Origin: Auricularia sp. M13
Taxonomy: Eukaryota; Basidiomycota; Agaricomycetes; Auriculariales; Auriculariaceae
Assembly: GCA_037042915.1 (NCBI GenBank)
Contig: CM073196.1
Coordinates: 4,340,001-4,404,000 of the forward strand
DNA: 64,000 bases
Direction of reading: 5' to 3'
Shown piece after piece: positions 20,230 through 31,997 of the stretch. The notes beneath the pieces were generated by a model. The model had not been told where the DNA came from. It did no database searches and worked only from the letters and a program-made list of their open reading frames with translations. The position numbers and the translations under genes were made by a program. The stretch's first letter is position 1, and every line of letters starts with the position of its first letter.

Positions 20230-21550
20230 AGTGACTTGTGTTTTATTCCGCCTTACAAGTTGCTCTGGGAGTACAAGTTTTATCATTAACTTTGGGAGTA
20301 CAAGTCTCGGGTTCAGGAGTCAGGAGCAGTCAAAGTCAGGACCTGGGAGTTCTGGGAGCTGGGAGTAGCAAACCAAAATACAAGTGTCTAACATATCTGG
20401 CACCAGCTGGTGCGCACCAATACGCACCAGTGCGCACCACTGCTGCTATAAGTTCAATTCATCTTATTTACTTGTATTATGCTTGGATATAAGCTCTCTG
20501 AGCCATGGCAGAGGTTCTTCAGTCATGGAATTGGTGAGAGCTTCCATTCGGTGTTTGCGCATGGAACTGCGTCAATACATGTTCATCATGCGTGCTCTTG
20601 TCCATCTATTGCATGATTGGAGCTATGTACATAGTGGCAAGGCCATGAGGTAGGCTTCTGGTGTTGAGGATGGATGTGCTTGCATTTGACTGACCTTGAA
20701 TTGAGTTGGAATTTCGAACTCAGTGTTTTGCCTCTTGTTCTCCTACCACCACCATCGTTTCCCTGCTTCCACTCCACCTCAAGCTCGTCACCCCTCAGGG
20801 TAAAATCACTTTCTGTGGTTTATCCTTAGTTGCTCTCATTTGAGAACAATTAAAAAATCTGACTGTTCTCATTTGGGAGCGGTTGATCCTACACCTTGTG
20901 GACCGGCTTCCAATTTGTGGTGCTCTGTGCTCATTCCAGACTTTGGCGATTGAGCGCTATATTCCTCATTACTTGGCCTGTTTGGGCTGGGGACTGGGGG
21001 CAACCTTCATAGCACCTTTTCTGAGTAAGTCTTTTTCTAGATTGACTCATTTCTGGGTTTGAAATGAAATTCACACTCCGACTGAAAACTAGTGTGTGCC
21101 CACTGAGGAATTGAAGTGAGATTGACCTCACCAACCACATCCATAGAGTAGACGCTCATGGAGCATGAGTTTACCTCCATCCTGGCCCGTTGGTTTGAGT
21201 CGAGTGAATCATTACACCAAACTATGCACCATACACCTTTTGGTTAACCCAGAGTTCCAATATCTCCTGTAACACATATATTGAGCCAAATACACTATAT
21301 CAGTTATAATCCAGTCATTTCTCAATCTATGAGACACTGGTGCGCCTGGTGCGCACTGGTGCGTAAACTGGTGCGCGGGAATATGCGCACCTGAGCTCTG
21401 TCACCACCATTATAGACAATAATCCAGATAAGAATATGGGGTCTAATAGGCATTACTAAGACCATTTAGAATCACTTTAGATCAAGAAAGAATATGCAGT
21501 TTTGAGGGAGATATGGCCTGCGCACCAGTGCGCACCAGTACGCACCAAAA
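20230..21550. other. repeat-like stretch bounded by GTGCGCACC motifs, unclassified
   Basis: Clusters of the self-complementary motif TGGTGCGCACCA and its variants occur at about 20400-20445, 21340-21385 and 21518-21548. GGGAGTACAAGT repeats lie near 20265-20310. The interior is AT-richer than the neighbours and has no credible open frame. It looks like a non-autonomous repeat or nested repeats, but I found no clean terminal repeat or target duplication, so no family is assigned. Confidence 0.35.
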
Positions 21551-21559
21551 TCTGGTTCC

Positions 21560-21790
21560 CCTTCAGCAGCGCGTGCTAGGGCTCCTGCAAGTCGGACTCC
21601 AGCGGCCCGCATCCAGACACCATCCGCAGAGGATTGGATAGACTATTCCTGGCCGGAAGCTGATGAAGAGTTCGACGCCGGGGGACGCAGCGCGGTTGCT
21701 TCAGAGTTGATTGCCGTCAAGCCCGCGGTGAAGTGCTCATGGAGGCCGCCAGACACGCGCGTAAGCAGACTTAATGCAGGCCGAACATGA
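21560..21790 (+). pseudogene. possible orphan exon
   Basis: A frame directly after the GTGCGCACC cluster reads protein-like: SARARAPASRTPAARIQTPS, then EDWIDYSWPEADEEF, with a stop at 21788-21790. It is unrecognised and short, and the sequence on its 5' side is repeat. It may be the surviving 3' exon of a gene interrupted by the repeat, or chance. Confidence 0.2.
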
Positions 21791-22608
21791 AGCACATAAG
21801 AAAGCCGTTTGGAGAGGACATGGGAACTCTCCCGCGGGGTTGAATTTAGTACAAAAGCTGGCTGGGTCTAGCAAAGCCATAACGGAGTCCTAACGCTCGG
21901 GAGTTCAGTCTGACGCAACAAAAGCCAGCATAGCTTCCAAGTAAGCATGACACTTTGTCTGTAGAGGCTTTGCGACAGGAGTGTCGATTGTGACTGCTGT
22001 AATGAAGGGCACGAAGCAAACTGGACAAGTAGCTGGGGGGAATGGCGGATAAAGCCCTTTAATTCAAATAACCCGACAGCAGAGGCATGCGCAGGGACGC
22101 AATTGGTAACGCTCGTCCCTCGAAGCCATATTCTTGAAATATACGTGGGCTGGAGGTGGAAGGCTATCGACGATTGAATGCAGGTCGGTCGGCCGAGGAA
22201 AGCAGAGCCAAGAGATGTGAAGCGGTGTTCAGTCTTCACTAGTTTACTGTGCAGTCGGGCTTCGGCATTCGGCCCGAATCTATCCTCTCACTGCAACCGC
22301 GACATGCTGGGGCTCAGAGCCCGAGCCTGGCGCTCAGCGCCATATTCCCTTGTTCGCAGCTCTGTGCCGTGCTAGGCTGCCGCGTCGAGGTGCTGCAGCT
22401 TGCCTGGACTGCTTCACATGCGTCACGATCCAGGCGAAATCCCCGTGCTCACCACGCAGCCAAGGGTCATTATACTGCAGCCTTGTGCTTCCTGATTCAA
22501 CCGCAAAGCCGCTCAGCGGACGGCGAAACGCGTGTCTTGCTTGTACTCGGCGGAATTTTTAATCCTTCGCGCCTCTCCAGCACCTCCTGACCCTGCCAAC
22601 TACGAAGG
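21791..22608. other. intergenic, no gene seen
   Basis: Short open frames on both strands lack protein character. The 3' part is the promoter side of the bestrophin-type gene. Confidence 0.4.
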
Positions 22609-24395
22609 ATGGACATCCTGCACTGGATCGTACGGAGCTACCGCGCAACCATCATAGACCGTGTATACATACAGGTCATATTTTTCTCTAGCTGGGCGGC
22701 AGGTGAGTATCACATCACGGCTGTCGACGGCTCGCGCTGAGCTACTGACGCGTTCAGGCGTCACTCTGATCTCGCATTTCGTGCACAACCTCGGCATAAG
22801 CAACCAGATTCTCACCGTTCTCGGTATTGTGCTCGGTCTCGTGGTATCGTTCAGGACGTCTTCGGCATACGAAAGGTGCGCAGATTGCTTCACGCCGATA
22901 TTGGACACAAACTTACGAGCTGCTTGGTGTAGATATCAAGGTATATCAGCTTTGATGGACGCGTTACTTGGCTGATCGCGACATGCGCGTTTCAGAAGGA
23001 AGGAAACTATGGACTTCAATCCAACTGCACAGTAGGAACTTGGCTACGCTCATCTGGGTCCATGTACCCAACGACCGCCGCAAGCCTAGCAACAACGACG
23101 ATGTCACTGGCTCTGCAAAACCCGACCAGCGGGAAATTCTGGAATCTATAATCGAGAAGCGGTCCATGATACACCTGGTGCGTCCCGCGGCAAACTCGGA
23201 GCGCGACGCGTCCTCGCGTTGCTCAAACGTGACGCGGAACCGGCTGTTTAGATACAGGCGTTCTCAGTTGCGGTCAAACATTCGCTACGCGGGGAGCACG
23301 GCGTCAATTACGACGATCTGCACGACTTGATATCCTTCCTGCCGCTGTATGACTTCCCCGAGAGCTCGGCCAAGGAAGCCGCTGCGCGAAAACAATATGG
23401 TGCGTCTCTCCGTACTTAAAGTTTGCCATTTTCGTTTGGCGTCTCATGCCTCGGGGTTCTCAGGAAAGCAACACGGCTCACCGCCGCCTCAGCTCCCGCG
23501 GAAAGGTACAGCGATGTCCCTCCGCGAGGCGCTGCCCTTCGGCGGCCTCTTCGGCACGCTCTTCTCCTGCGCATGCTGCCGGCGCGGGAAGCCTGCTGCC
23601 CAGCTGTCGCGCGAGAAGAGCAGGATTTATTACGAGCAGACAGCTAACCTGCCCCTTGAGCTTAACTTGTTCCTCAACTCGTACTTCTCCGACCTCTTGG
23701 ACCAGGATGTCTTGAAGCCCGCGATATGTACTGGGTTCTTCAATACGCTTGGCGCGCTGCAGGACTCGGTGGCTAATTGCGAGCGCGTGCGGACGTCGCC
23801 GCTGCCGTTGGGGTATAAAGCCCATCTACGCTTCTGCATGGAGTGCGTCAATTACTGCCTATATTCGAACGCAGAGCTGACTCGCTAAAGGATTTACTTG
23901 CTTCTCCTGCCATTCCAACTGCTTCCCGCCTATACGTGGCTAACCATCCCGTGCGTCTCATCCATTCGCCTGCAGTCTCAGGACTAAATATGCTCTATTC
24001 CCCACAGCGCGACAGCATTCGTCTCTTTCCTTCTGCTCGGCTTCCTAGAGATCGGGCAGGAAATCGAGGATCCATTCGGGTACGAAGTGAACGACCTCAA
24101 CCTCGACCAGATCTGCGACGGCATCGCGCGCGAGCTCGCGCAGATCTGCTCGCACCCCGCGCCCGACGCGCGCACCTACATCTTCACGGACGAGAACCGG
24201 CCGTTCCTCCCGGACAACGACAAGAGCGCGGCGACGCTCGTCGCGGAGCACGGCTCGAAGTACCATGATGCCGACCACGGGCATAAGGCCATTTTTGATA
24301 CGTTGCGCGCAAATCGGCGGGCGCTGGTGAGGAAGTTGAGGGGGAAGTGGCATGAACATGATGCGCAGGGGTTTAATGGTGTGCTTGTAACGTGA
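22609..24395 (+). CDS. bestrophin/UPF0187-type anion channel
   Basis: Eight exons: 22609-22702, 22758-22875, 22933-22940, 22996-23177, 23252-23399, 23464-23842, 23891-23950 and 24008-24395. They sum to 1,377 nt, 458 residues, with no frame break. Family signatures are NQILTVLGIVLGLVVSFRTS, SAYERYQEGRKLW (split over an 8-nt microexon), the membrane segment LLLLPFQLLPAYTWLTIP, and FLLLGFLEIGQEIEDPFGYE. Family members form membrane chloride or anion channels; fungal members are little studied. The start MDILHWIVRSYR at 22609 precedes the first transmembrane segment with a short cytosolic N-terminus. The microexon is required: skipping it breaks both frame and the conserved ERYxEGR motif. Confidence 0.9.
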
Positions 24396-24744
24396 ACCCA
24401 TGAGATCGTGCATTCGCGTGTCTACATTTGCTGCTCTAGTCGTCCAGAGCACGCGGAGCTCCCAATTCAAGTCAAGATGAATGAGATATTTACAACGCTG
24501 CGCGCCATTTCGATCACAAGCTAGCCTCGCTGTTGAAGAAGATGACATACATACGTAGGATAATTCGTCGTTGATGTTGCCAATGACCTGTTCCCAAAGC
24601 GCCTTCGCGGTCTTCCGGAAGAGCATTTCGTGGCGCGTAACAGATATGATGGAGGGACCCTTGATATGTTCCCACTAATGGGTGAGGTCAGGACTTTACA
24701 TTTGGAACGATTATCTTCCTTCGTAAAGTCTGCAAAGGAGACTA
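24396..24744. other. intergenic, no gene seen
   Basis: This is the 3' flank of the channel gene up to the inverted-repeat element. Nothing else is recognised. Confidence 0.4.
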
Positions 24745-25230
24745 CTGTAAAGCTAATAATTATTACCGCGTCACGCGTCACGGAGGCCTCATGGCCCGGT
24801 AATAAACGCGTTTTGTAGCATGTCACGGGCCCCTCATGGTAATAGGGTGTCACGGTGTTCGAATACTGAATTTCTCACCGGTAACCGTCCGGAGCGGCGC
24901 GCCTTCGGCGCGCATATTGTACAAGTTACATAACAGCAAAATCGCACAGAATCTCTGCAGAAACACAGTGTTCGGCATCCCGATGGTCGATGTATTGCAC
25001 AGATAAAGTGTTTGAGGGCCTGAGGAGGCCCCAGAAACAGCCTAGAAATGAGATAACTGTATCAAATACTCTTTCTCACTGTCCAGTTGTGCCTTGTTCT
25101 GCTGAGAAGCACTGATTGAGCCAAAATTTCTCTTGTATGTCTGGCAATGTCACGTGTCACAGGTGCCCCAAGGTAATGTCTCCGACATGTCACGGTCCAA
25201 CGTCCATGGTAATAATTATTAGCTCTACAG
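24745..25230 (+). mobile_element. 486-bp non-autonomous TIR element (MITE), copy 1
   Basis: Ends are CTGTAAAGCTAATAATTATT and its inverted partner, flanked by TA on both sides (24743-24744, 25231-25232), which suggests a Tc1/mariner- or pogo-type TA target. An internal CGCGCCTTCGGCGCG hairpin lies near 24900. No open frame is present. A copy of identical length in opposite orientation is at 47524-48009. Confidence 0.9.
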
Positions 25231-25232
25231 TA

Positions 25233-26030
25233 GGTCAGGACGGGCGAGGAAGAGACACCAGGCAGACCTATTGCAACCGCATGGTTCTTTTCATGAATGG
25301 AACATGTACGAACATCCCGCCAGAGCGCATATAAGTGCCATATACTGTCCCCGACTCATTTGATTATGACCATGATTTACCGCATCTTCCGGTTATTCTT
25401 TTTGAGACTCCGATCCTCGCCGCTTACTTGTCCTCCAACCTCGTTCCGGAGCGACGGCTTCAACATCAGTGTCACCGTTAACAAATATATATATCGGCTT
25501 TTGCTTCTGCCATGGCATACTTGGAAACAGTCTACAACGATATGGACGATGCCTTGAAGATTTAAGGGGAGGCGGAGCGACTCGCTACTGCTCGTTCAGG
25601 TTAAAAGCCTTGAGCGCGCAACTGAATCGTAAGTGTTGGGTTCTTACAATCCCGGCTTTAATCATACATGCCCGTGTTAGGATGGCTGGTCATTACTGTC
25701 ACCGTGAGCTTTGAGGACTCGGCAGATTGGCCGTCATTCATCGCTCGTCGATTCCGAACCTGCCTGTTTGAGGAGTCACTGTTAATCATCATGACTAAAC
25801 TATCAGCGTCCTCGTTTCTGAGGTGTACGTGCAACCCTTGGCTCGGTCTGCATTCGGTCCGACGGTGATCGCGATGATGCACGATCGGGACCGACAGCGG
25901 ATAGTCGACAACAATTTCAGTACGGGCCACCCCTTCCCCTTCCCGTCCTGTACCGTATCCCTTATAACTCTCTGGGCAGGCTGATTCCGTGTACTGTCAT
26001 CTGCTCGAGAAGACACTGCCGATCACCAGC
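25233..26030. other. intergenic, no clear gene
   Basis: A very short frame near 25511 (MAYLETVYNDMDDALKI) could be chance or an orphan exon. Otherwise this is the upstream region of the esterase-like gene. Confidence 0.35.
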
Positions 26031-28117
26031 ATGCCCACACGCATCTTACGGTTGTACAGGGCGCTGACGCTGGTGATGCTCGTGGCGCTCGCCAATACAC
26101 TTCTACTCTTCCTCAACCCCACTTGGCAAAACTCGTTGTTCTACCTTTTCGCCGCACCACTTTCTTCCGCGTCTAGTACTGCTTGCACGTGCGTTCTCTC
26201 TCTTACCGCTGTGACGACGCGTCTCACATACATTGATAGAGTACTCCCGAGCAAGGACCCACAGCTGAATGTTGAGCTCTGTTACGCGACAGACGCGTGC
26301 AACGTCGGAACTGTTACGATCACCGCTCCCCCGTCTCACGTTCGTACTTACACCTTGCCCTGCTCATCCCGTCTTAACAGCTAACATCTTCGATAGTGCG
26401 CCGCGGACTCCTACCTGCGTAGCGGACAATGGGAGAATGACCGACCAGACGAGTCGTACCTCGCCCCCTACGTCTTCCAACTGCAGATACACGGCGCGGC
26501 GCGCACGACTGTCCGCGCTGAATCTGCATCGTTTCTCGGACCGGAGGTTTGCGCGTGGCAATTCGACTTCGACGTGCGCACGGCCGGGAGCCTCGGCTTC
26601 CAGATTGATCACCTGCAAACGGTACGCTTTGCCACATCCTCGTGCAGATGAGAACGATACATTCTGACGCATTTACCTTTAGCAGACCTTAAATGGTTCT
26701 GTTCCATTGTTACCGCACTTCACGCCGCTCATCGACACGTCCGCCGAGCAATATGCCATGCCGCTTGATCGGTCAAACGGCAATGGCAACCTCGTGCCGC
26801 ATGCAGTCAAGGAAGAGCACGAGGCGTTCTACCCCGCAGTGGAGCTCTGCCCGGCAGACCTCGCGCCAGGCTTGCTCGCACACGCGCGCCCTCAGACGAA
26901 CACTTCTGAGCCTTTTCAGAAGGTCTCCTCCGAGTCCGCTCCCGACATTTTTTTGGACGACCTTTCCTCGGATGGCGTGTCCGACGTCCTTGCCGAGGAC
27001 GCTCTGCCAGACTGCTCGCGCCAGCAGCCCATCCTGGGCGTGTACCGGCGCGCGGATGACGGTGATATTCGCGGTGGCAAGTCTCCCATCACGTATCAGG
27101 GTTACGTCTGGGAGCCGCAATCTGGTTGCGTACGCCGCTTTTATTTCAGTCGTGGCGGGAGAACTTATTCCGCTTTTCTGGCAGGCCATGGACAAACTAC
27201 CGCACGCCGACGTGCCTCCAGCTGAGGTTGATGCGCTTCTCGATGCGCACGAGCGCAGCATCCTCTTCGTCGGTGATTCGCACGCGCGTTACGCTTATAA
27301 CTGTGTGCCCCACTCCACCAGTTGATTTCCCTCGTGTCTCATGCTTCTCCGTAGTGTTTACGTCATGGTACCGTCAAGACTGGCAATATCTCACCGAGCC
27401 GTACGCGACGAAGCAGGCGCCGTCTTGGTCGCGCGGGCGAGCCAGGTTCGGCTTCCAGTGGGACGCGTTTCTGGACCGTGCGCCTGCTGAGGCCAAAAGG
27501 AACTGCTCCGAGTTCTCGGGGACTTGGGGCAAGTATGACACGGTGGTACTTTCGGGCGGGGTGCGTGATGCTTGATTCCCTTACTGAATTACGAATGCTA
27601 ATTGCGAGTGGCTCCTTCAGCACCATCTGGCCATCACGAACGCTCCGGGATACCCGTCCGAACTGACTACAACGGAGGAGTACGTAGCGCGCGTGCGAGA
27701 GAACGTCGCAGCGTTTCTGCAGACCTGCGACACCAGCAAGGAGGCACCACGCATTGTATGGCTCGGCACACCAGCGTTCCAACCTTCGCCGGCGTCGGAG
27801 GCCAAGCCCTGGACAGACGCGCGCTCCAACTCGCGGCTCGCGCTCTGGACGGCGCGTGCGGCCGAGATGCTGCGCAAGGACTTTCCCTCTGTCGCCGTTG
27901 TCGATCAATGTGCGTTGCGGGCTTCTCAGGCTATGCCGTTCCTCCATTGACTGACACCCCCTCAGACGAGCTGACGCTGCCCTGGACATGCCACACGCCC
28001 GACGGGCTACATTTCTACCGCACCGACGCTGCGTACGCCATCGTGCGCGAGATCAACCACAAAATTGGCATGGGCCGTGGGCGCGGGTGGTGGAACACTC
28101 AGCACGCCAGACGCTGA
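26031..28117 (+). CDS. type II membrane SGNH/PC-esterase-like protein
   Basis: Eight exons: 26031-26188, 26240-26339, 26397-26621, 26686-27129, 27185-27302, 27355-27560, 27621-27909 and 27966-28117, giving about 563 residues without frame breaks. After a short basic N-terminus there is one membrane anchor (LTLVMLVALANTLLLFL), so the rest should be luminal or extracellular. The catalytic blocks of the SGNH/PC-esterase fold are ILFVGDSHARYAYN (GDS plus His-Arg) and, at the C-terminus, CHTPDGLHFY (Asp-x-x-His). Relatives O-acetylate or de-esterify surface glycans in the Golgi; the exact activity here is inferred. A midportion Cys-rich frame (CAWQFDFDVRTAGSLGFQ) precedes the catalytic domain. One acceptor (26683 or 26686) is ambiguous by three bases. 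Confidence 0.75.
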
Positions 28118-28289
28118 TGTTCAGGAAGCGCGAAGATTAGGTCAGGGTTCGGACATGGCGTCGATGTTGAGTATAGTCGTAGATCTCATGTATGATAGTA
28201 GAACGCGCAGGCGTCACTGTATAAATAAAACCAGAAGTATACTACATTGAAACCAGAAGCAAGTTTCAGAATCGTTTCTGATGACGGGC

Positions 28290-29235
28290 TCAAGCTCTGC
28301 CACTCTGAAGGGTGCGCCAGACATTGCGTACGATTTCATCCTCAGAATCCTGACTCGGCGTCCAGTTCTCGAACTCCTTTTGGTGAAAGCTTGGGCTGTT
28401 GAAGTACGATTGTTGGACGGGTGGAGTGATGTTGGGCGTGTTGCGAAGCTCTGAAAGCGCCGCAGTGAACAACTCGCGACTCGTGTTGGGAATGATGAGT
28501 GCGTAAATCATGGGATATACCCACAATCCGGACGAGTTGGAGCCCTTGCGTAATATGAAGGTTGCACGGGCTTCTGAGACGCGCTGTCGCGCTACAAGCA
28601 CGCTGGCGTATGTCTCGCGCGAGACCAACGCTTGCTGATCCACGGGCTCGCGAGCAAAGCTCAAGACAACGTCGCTGAAGGCGGTGTACGCCCAGGAGTC
28701 GATGTCGCAGGTCAACGCCAGGCCTAGACGTTCGAGCGGTGACAAGTTATCGCGGACGAGCTCTTTTGCGACGTCGAGAACGGAGCGGAATTGTAGGCGA
28801 TGTGCAAGGCGTATGAGTGCGATGAGATCGAGTTTACTTCCTGCGAGTGCTAGGGGAACGGGGGCACCGAGTCTGAGAAGCTGCGGTGAGCGCGACATGT
28901 CAGGACGGGCGTCTGAGACGGTACGTACGGGCCGTACAGCATGCGCATCATGTTCGCGAACGGCTTCGACGCCACGTCGGGCACGACGAGCGGTCGTTCT
29001 TCTGAACCCTCCTGATCTTCACCAGCAGTACAGGCTTCGAACATCGAGTTGAAGAAGCCACTGTGCATTGCGAGCACAGTGCGGTGAACCTTGAATAGCA
29101 CATTCTCCACCTAGAGCGGGTGAGTCAGGAACTGATATCACAGCACTTACTCACCGCGAGGACAATAGACCCGTCCGAGAGCCAAAAATCCTGATCGTGA
29201 CGGGTCTGCCGGCGAGCGATATCCGTCTCACTCAT
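28290..29235 (-). CDS. BTB/POZ domain protein 1
   Basis: Exons 29235-29155, 29110-28929 and 28836-28290, 269 residues. The BTB core is HDQDFWLSDGSIVLAV joined to ENVLFKVHRTVLAMHSGFF, then PLVVPDVASKPFANMMRMLY. The C-terminal part (LDLIALIRLAHRLQFRSVLD onward) is the usual helical extension of Agaricomycete BTB proteins. The 182-nt middle exon has the same length as in the BTB gene at 44745. The second intron uses an AAG acceptor immediately after a CAG that would give a stop, so its end is the least certain point. BTB proteins typically dimerise and act as Cul3 adaptors; the partner is unknown. Confidence 0.8.
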
Positions 29236-30779
29236 TGTGGTGCGAGAACAAGATACCAGGGCGCTCAGCACAGCATCACGGAGGACCCTGTCCCGCGGCG
29301 CTGGCAGATCTACCGTGTTAGCGTGATGAGAATGGAACAGACTCCTGCTTATTGATATCAATATACTGGCAGCCGTAGTTCAGCACAGCGATACCAGCTT
29401 AGAGAGAGTCTGCGAAAAGCAAGCCGCTCACTCAGCTCTGAGCGGCTTATCAGAATATAACGGTGTCCTAGGTTCTTAGGGCCTATCGTAGTCTCCATGC
29501 AGATTTTAATGAAACTCGATCCGTGATGTAATTATCAATAAATCTGCAAAGGTTACAGGCGGGTCTCTTCAAGGCGGCAGGTTCAATGCGGAGGTTGATG
29601 TACTAGTCGGATTATGCGAATTAATTACCGAGGGGAAAAAATGTGGAGTCGTTCAAAACGGCCACGGGAAGTCACCCATTGACACGGAATATGAAGCACA
29701 GCTAGAGCAGCGGGCCAGGAGCCGGATGCAAATTTCAATCGCCGACCCAGCATCCTTGACCTCGTCTGGCGTTCTTCCAGTCGCGTAGTAATTGGCGCAA
29801 AACGCACGAGCACGCAGCTGTACCGAAAGGGTCCAGATGAACGGGTGGCTCGAACTCTGGCGCTAGCATTCTGTACCCGTGGTCCCGTGCACGCTCATTC
29901 CGGGATGGCAGAAGCGTTCTGCCCTGACTTCTGCCAGCTTCTGCCTCTGAATCTGATGCGGCCTGATTAAACGCTCGATGTTTCACTCAATCCTCCGACG
30001 TTGTCATTTTCTTTCCTCGCCCCGTCACGTATTTTCGACAAACTCCTGGTTCTGGGGCCCCCTGTCTCAGTGTTGTTCTGAAAAACACGATATACACAGC
30101 GAGTATCTCTCGTCAGGATTAAGACCCGCTTCTCCCGCCTTGCGCTGTCCGTCCTGCGCGGTGCTACGAGTATTTCCGCACAGACGCCATCTGAGGCCAG
30201 TTCGCTGTCCCCGACGGTGGTTGCCCATACTTCCTCTGGCAGCCGAATAAGCAAAACTGGTGTCCACATACGAGTCAATTATACGGATTTTTGACCATGG
30301 CTGCAAGCGTTATGCATTCTATTCCACATATCGCCCTGGCCATTCATCGGGATGTGGCTGCTCACTTCAGTCGAATCTCAGAAGCTCGGTTACTTCTCCA
30401 GCGCACGTGGATCGTTACAACTGTGCATCCCTTAGTGGATATGGCGAGCGAAAACTCGGGCTATCTGAAAATCGGCTGTTTTGGATGCGAATCCCTCAAT
30501 GGCTCGTGTTCTGTTATGGCTACATGACCTGAAGACTCTGGAAAGGTTTGATCAGTTCGACCCGGTCATTGCGTACATCCGTGCTATCTATAGCAGCTCG
30601 CCCGCCTTGTGCGCGCCACTCGGTCGGCCTGCGACTGTCATGATGCGTGTTCTATCGCCGCCGCTGAGCTCTCACGGTGTATTCTCCGAGCAATACAATG
30701 TTGTCTCGCGCACCCAAATTCGCGACGCATCCGGATGTTCTCTATATGGAATTCGGGGGACCTCATGCTCCGGTGGGCG
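29236..30779. other. 1.5-kb intergenic stretch, no gene seen
   Basis: Open frames on both strands are short and lack domains or good splice pairs. The only recognisable signal is the TATA box at the right edge. Confidence 0.45.
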
Positions 30780-30787
30780 TATAAAAG
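30780..30787 (+). promoter_or_regulatory. TATA box of G1 peptidase a
   Basis: TATAAAAG begins 74 bp before the ATG of peptidase a. The upstream motif shared by copies b-e is absent here. Confidence 0.65.
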
Positions 30788-30853
30788 TCCTCGCCCAGTG
30801 CACATAGTGATATGCACTTCGTACGCCCACACCGCGACGGAGACCAGCCCAGC

Positions 30854-31997
30854 ATGTTCCTCACCTCCGTTCTCGCCCTCGCTCTTACCTGCACTTTCGC
30901 CACTGCAACTATGACCGGTTTGGCGACCAGCCAGACAAACCGCAAAGACGCCGCTGCGCCCAGGACCAGTCGTGTCCAGCTGCTGGCGCAGCCAGGCGGA
31001 AACAGGTCCCCCAGCGTAATACACACTGGCAACTGGGCGGGAGCCGTGTACCACGGGTATAAGACGGTGCGTGCACTGTGCCGTTAAAAACGTCTTCTTC
31101 AGCCTGATTGACCTCTATCGCTCAGGGCTCCTTGCGGCACATCAGTGCCACAGTGGTCGTGCCGGGCGCAGTGAAGATTCCCGCGGGGGGAGATAATATT
31201 ACTGCATATACCGGTTCGGCATGGGTGGGCATCGACGGGTTCAGTGGTTGCAGCAACAGCGGAATCTTACAGACGGGCGTCCAATGGCACCTCCAGGGCG
31301 GCCAGGTCAAGTACAGTGGTGAGCGTGTACTGTGCGATGCCCGGCAAGTTCTGCTCTGACGGATGGCGCGCTCTTTCCTACTGCCTTTGACAGCATGGTA
31401 TGAGTGGTTCCCTGCGGGGTCGATCTTGTTCCCATCAAGTTGGTAGTTCAGCATGAGATTCTTGTACAGCAGCACTGATGTATCTGTCTTCCAGGCTTCG
31501 TCATACACGCCGGAGACACGCTCAGGGTCCGTTTCATGCTGTTTTCGCCGCCCGCGCGCTGCTGACCGTGCATGCTGGGATTCCTTCATGCTTACAGTTC
31601 ACCGTCGACACCGGGACCCCAACTACGGGAGTGGCGACCGTCGACAATCTCACGTCGGGCAAATCCGTGTCTCAGGCGGTCACTGCTGGAAACTCATCCG
31701 TGGCGCTCTGCGCGGCCGACGCCGAGTGGATCGTTGAAGACCAAGGACAAGCAGGTGGGTCTTCAATGTTTTGTCAGTGAGTCACGCATCTGACGGTCTA
31801 TATCAGGCACCGGCGCCGATCTACCCTTCGCCAATTTCGGCTCGGTGACGTTTAGCGATGCGACAATTATCGTCAATGCGGGGGATGGAGGAAGTCTCGG
31901 GCCTGTATACGCCGATCTCGTTGATATCCAGCAGGGGAGGCTGCTGACGCAGACGACCACGACGGACACGACGATCAAGGTCAACTACATTGGTTGA
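30854..31997 (+). CDS. secreted glutamic peptidase (G1/eqolisin), copy a
   Basis: Six exons: 30854-31066, 31126-31318, 31394-31438, 31495-31526, 31598-31754 and 31807-31997; 276 residues, no frame break. A signal peptide (MFLTSVLALALTCTFATA) and propeptide precede the mature start region GNWAGAVYHGY. Catalytic Gln lies in GILQTGVQW and catalytic Glu in ADAEWIVED; substrate-site AWVGIDGFSGC and AWYEWFPA are present. G1 enzymes are acid, pepstatin-insensitive endopeptidases used by fungi for extracellular protein digestion. Compared with the other copies it has GSILF where they have PS(I/L)-type sequence after FPA, and a longer fifth exon. Confidence 0.85.

Noticed and set aside
20230-21550. 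LTR retrotransposon
   Set aside because: No pair of long direct terminal repeats, primer-binding site or coding remnant could be seen.
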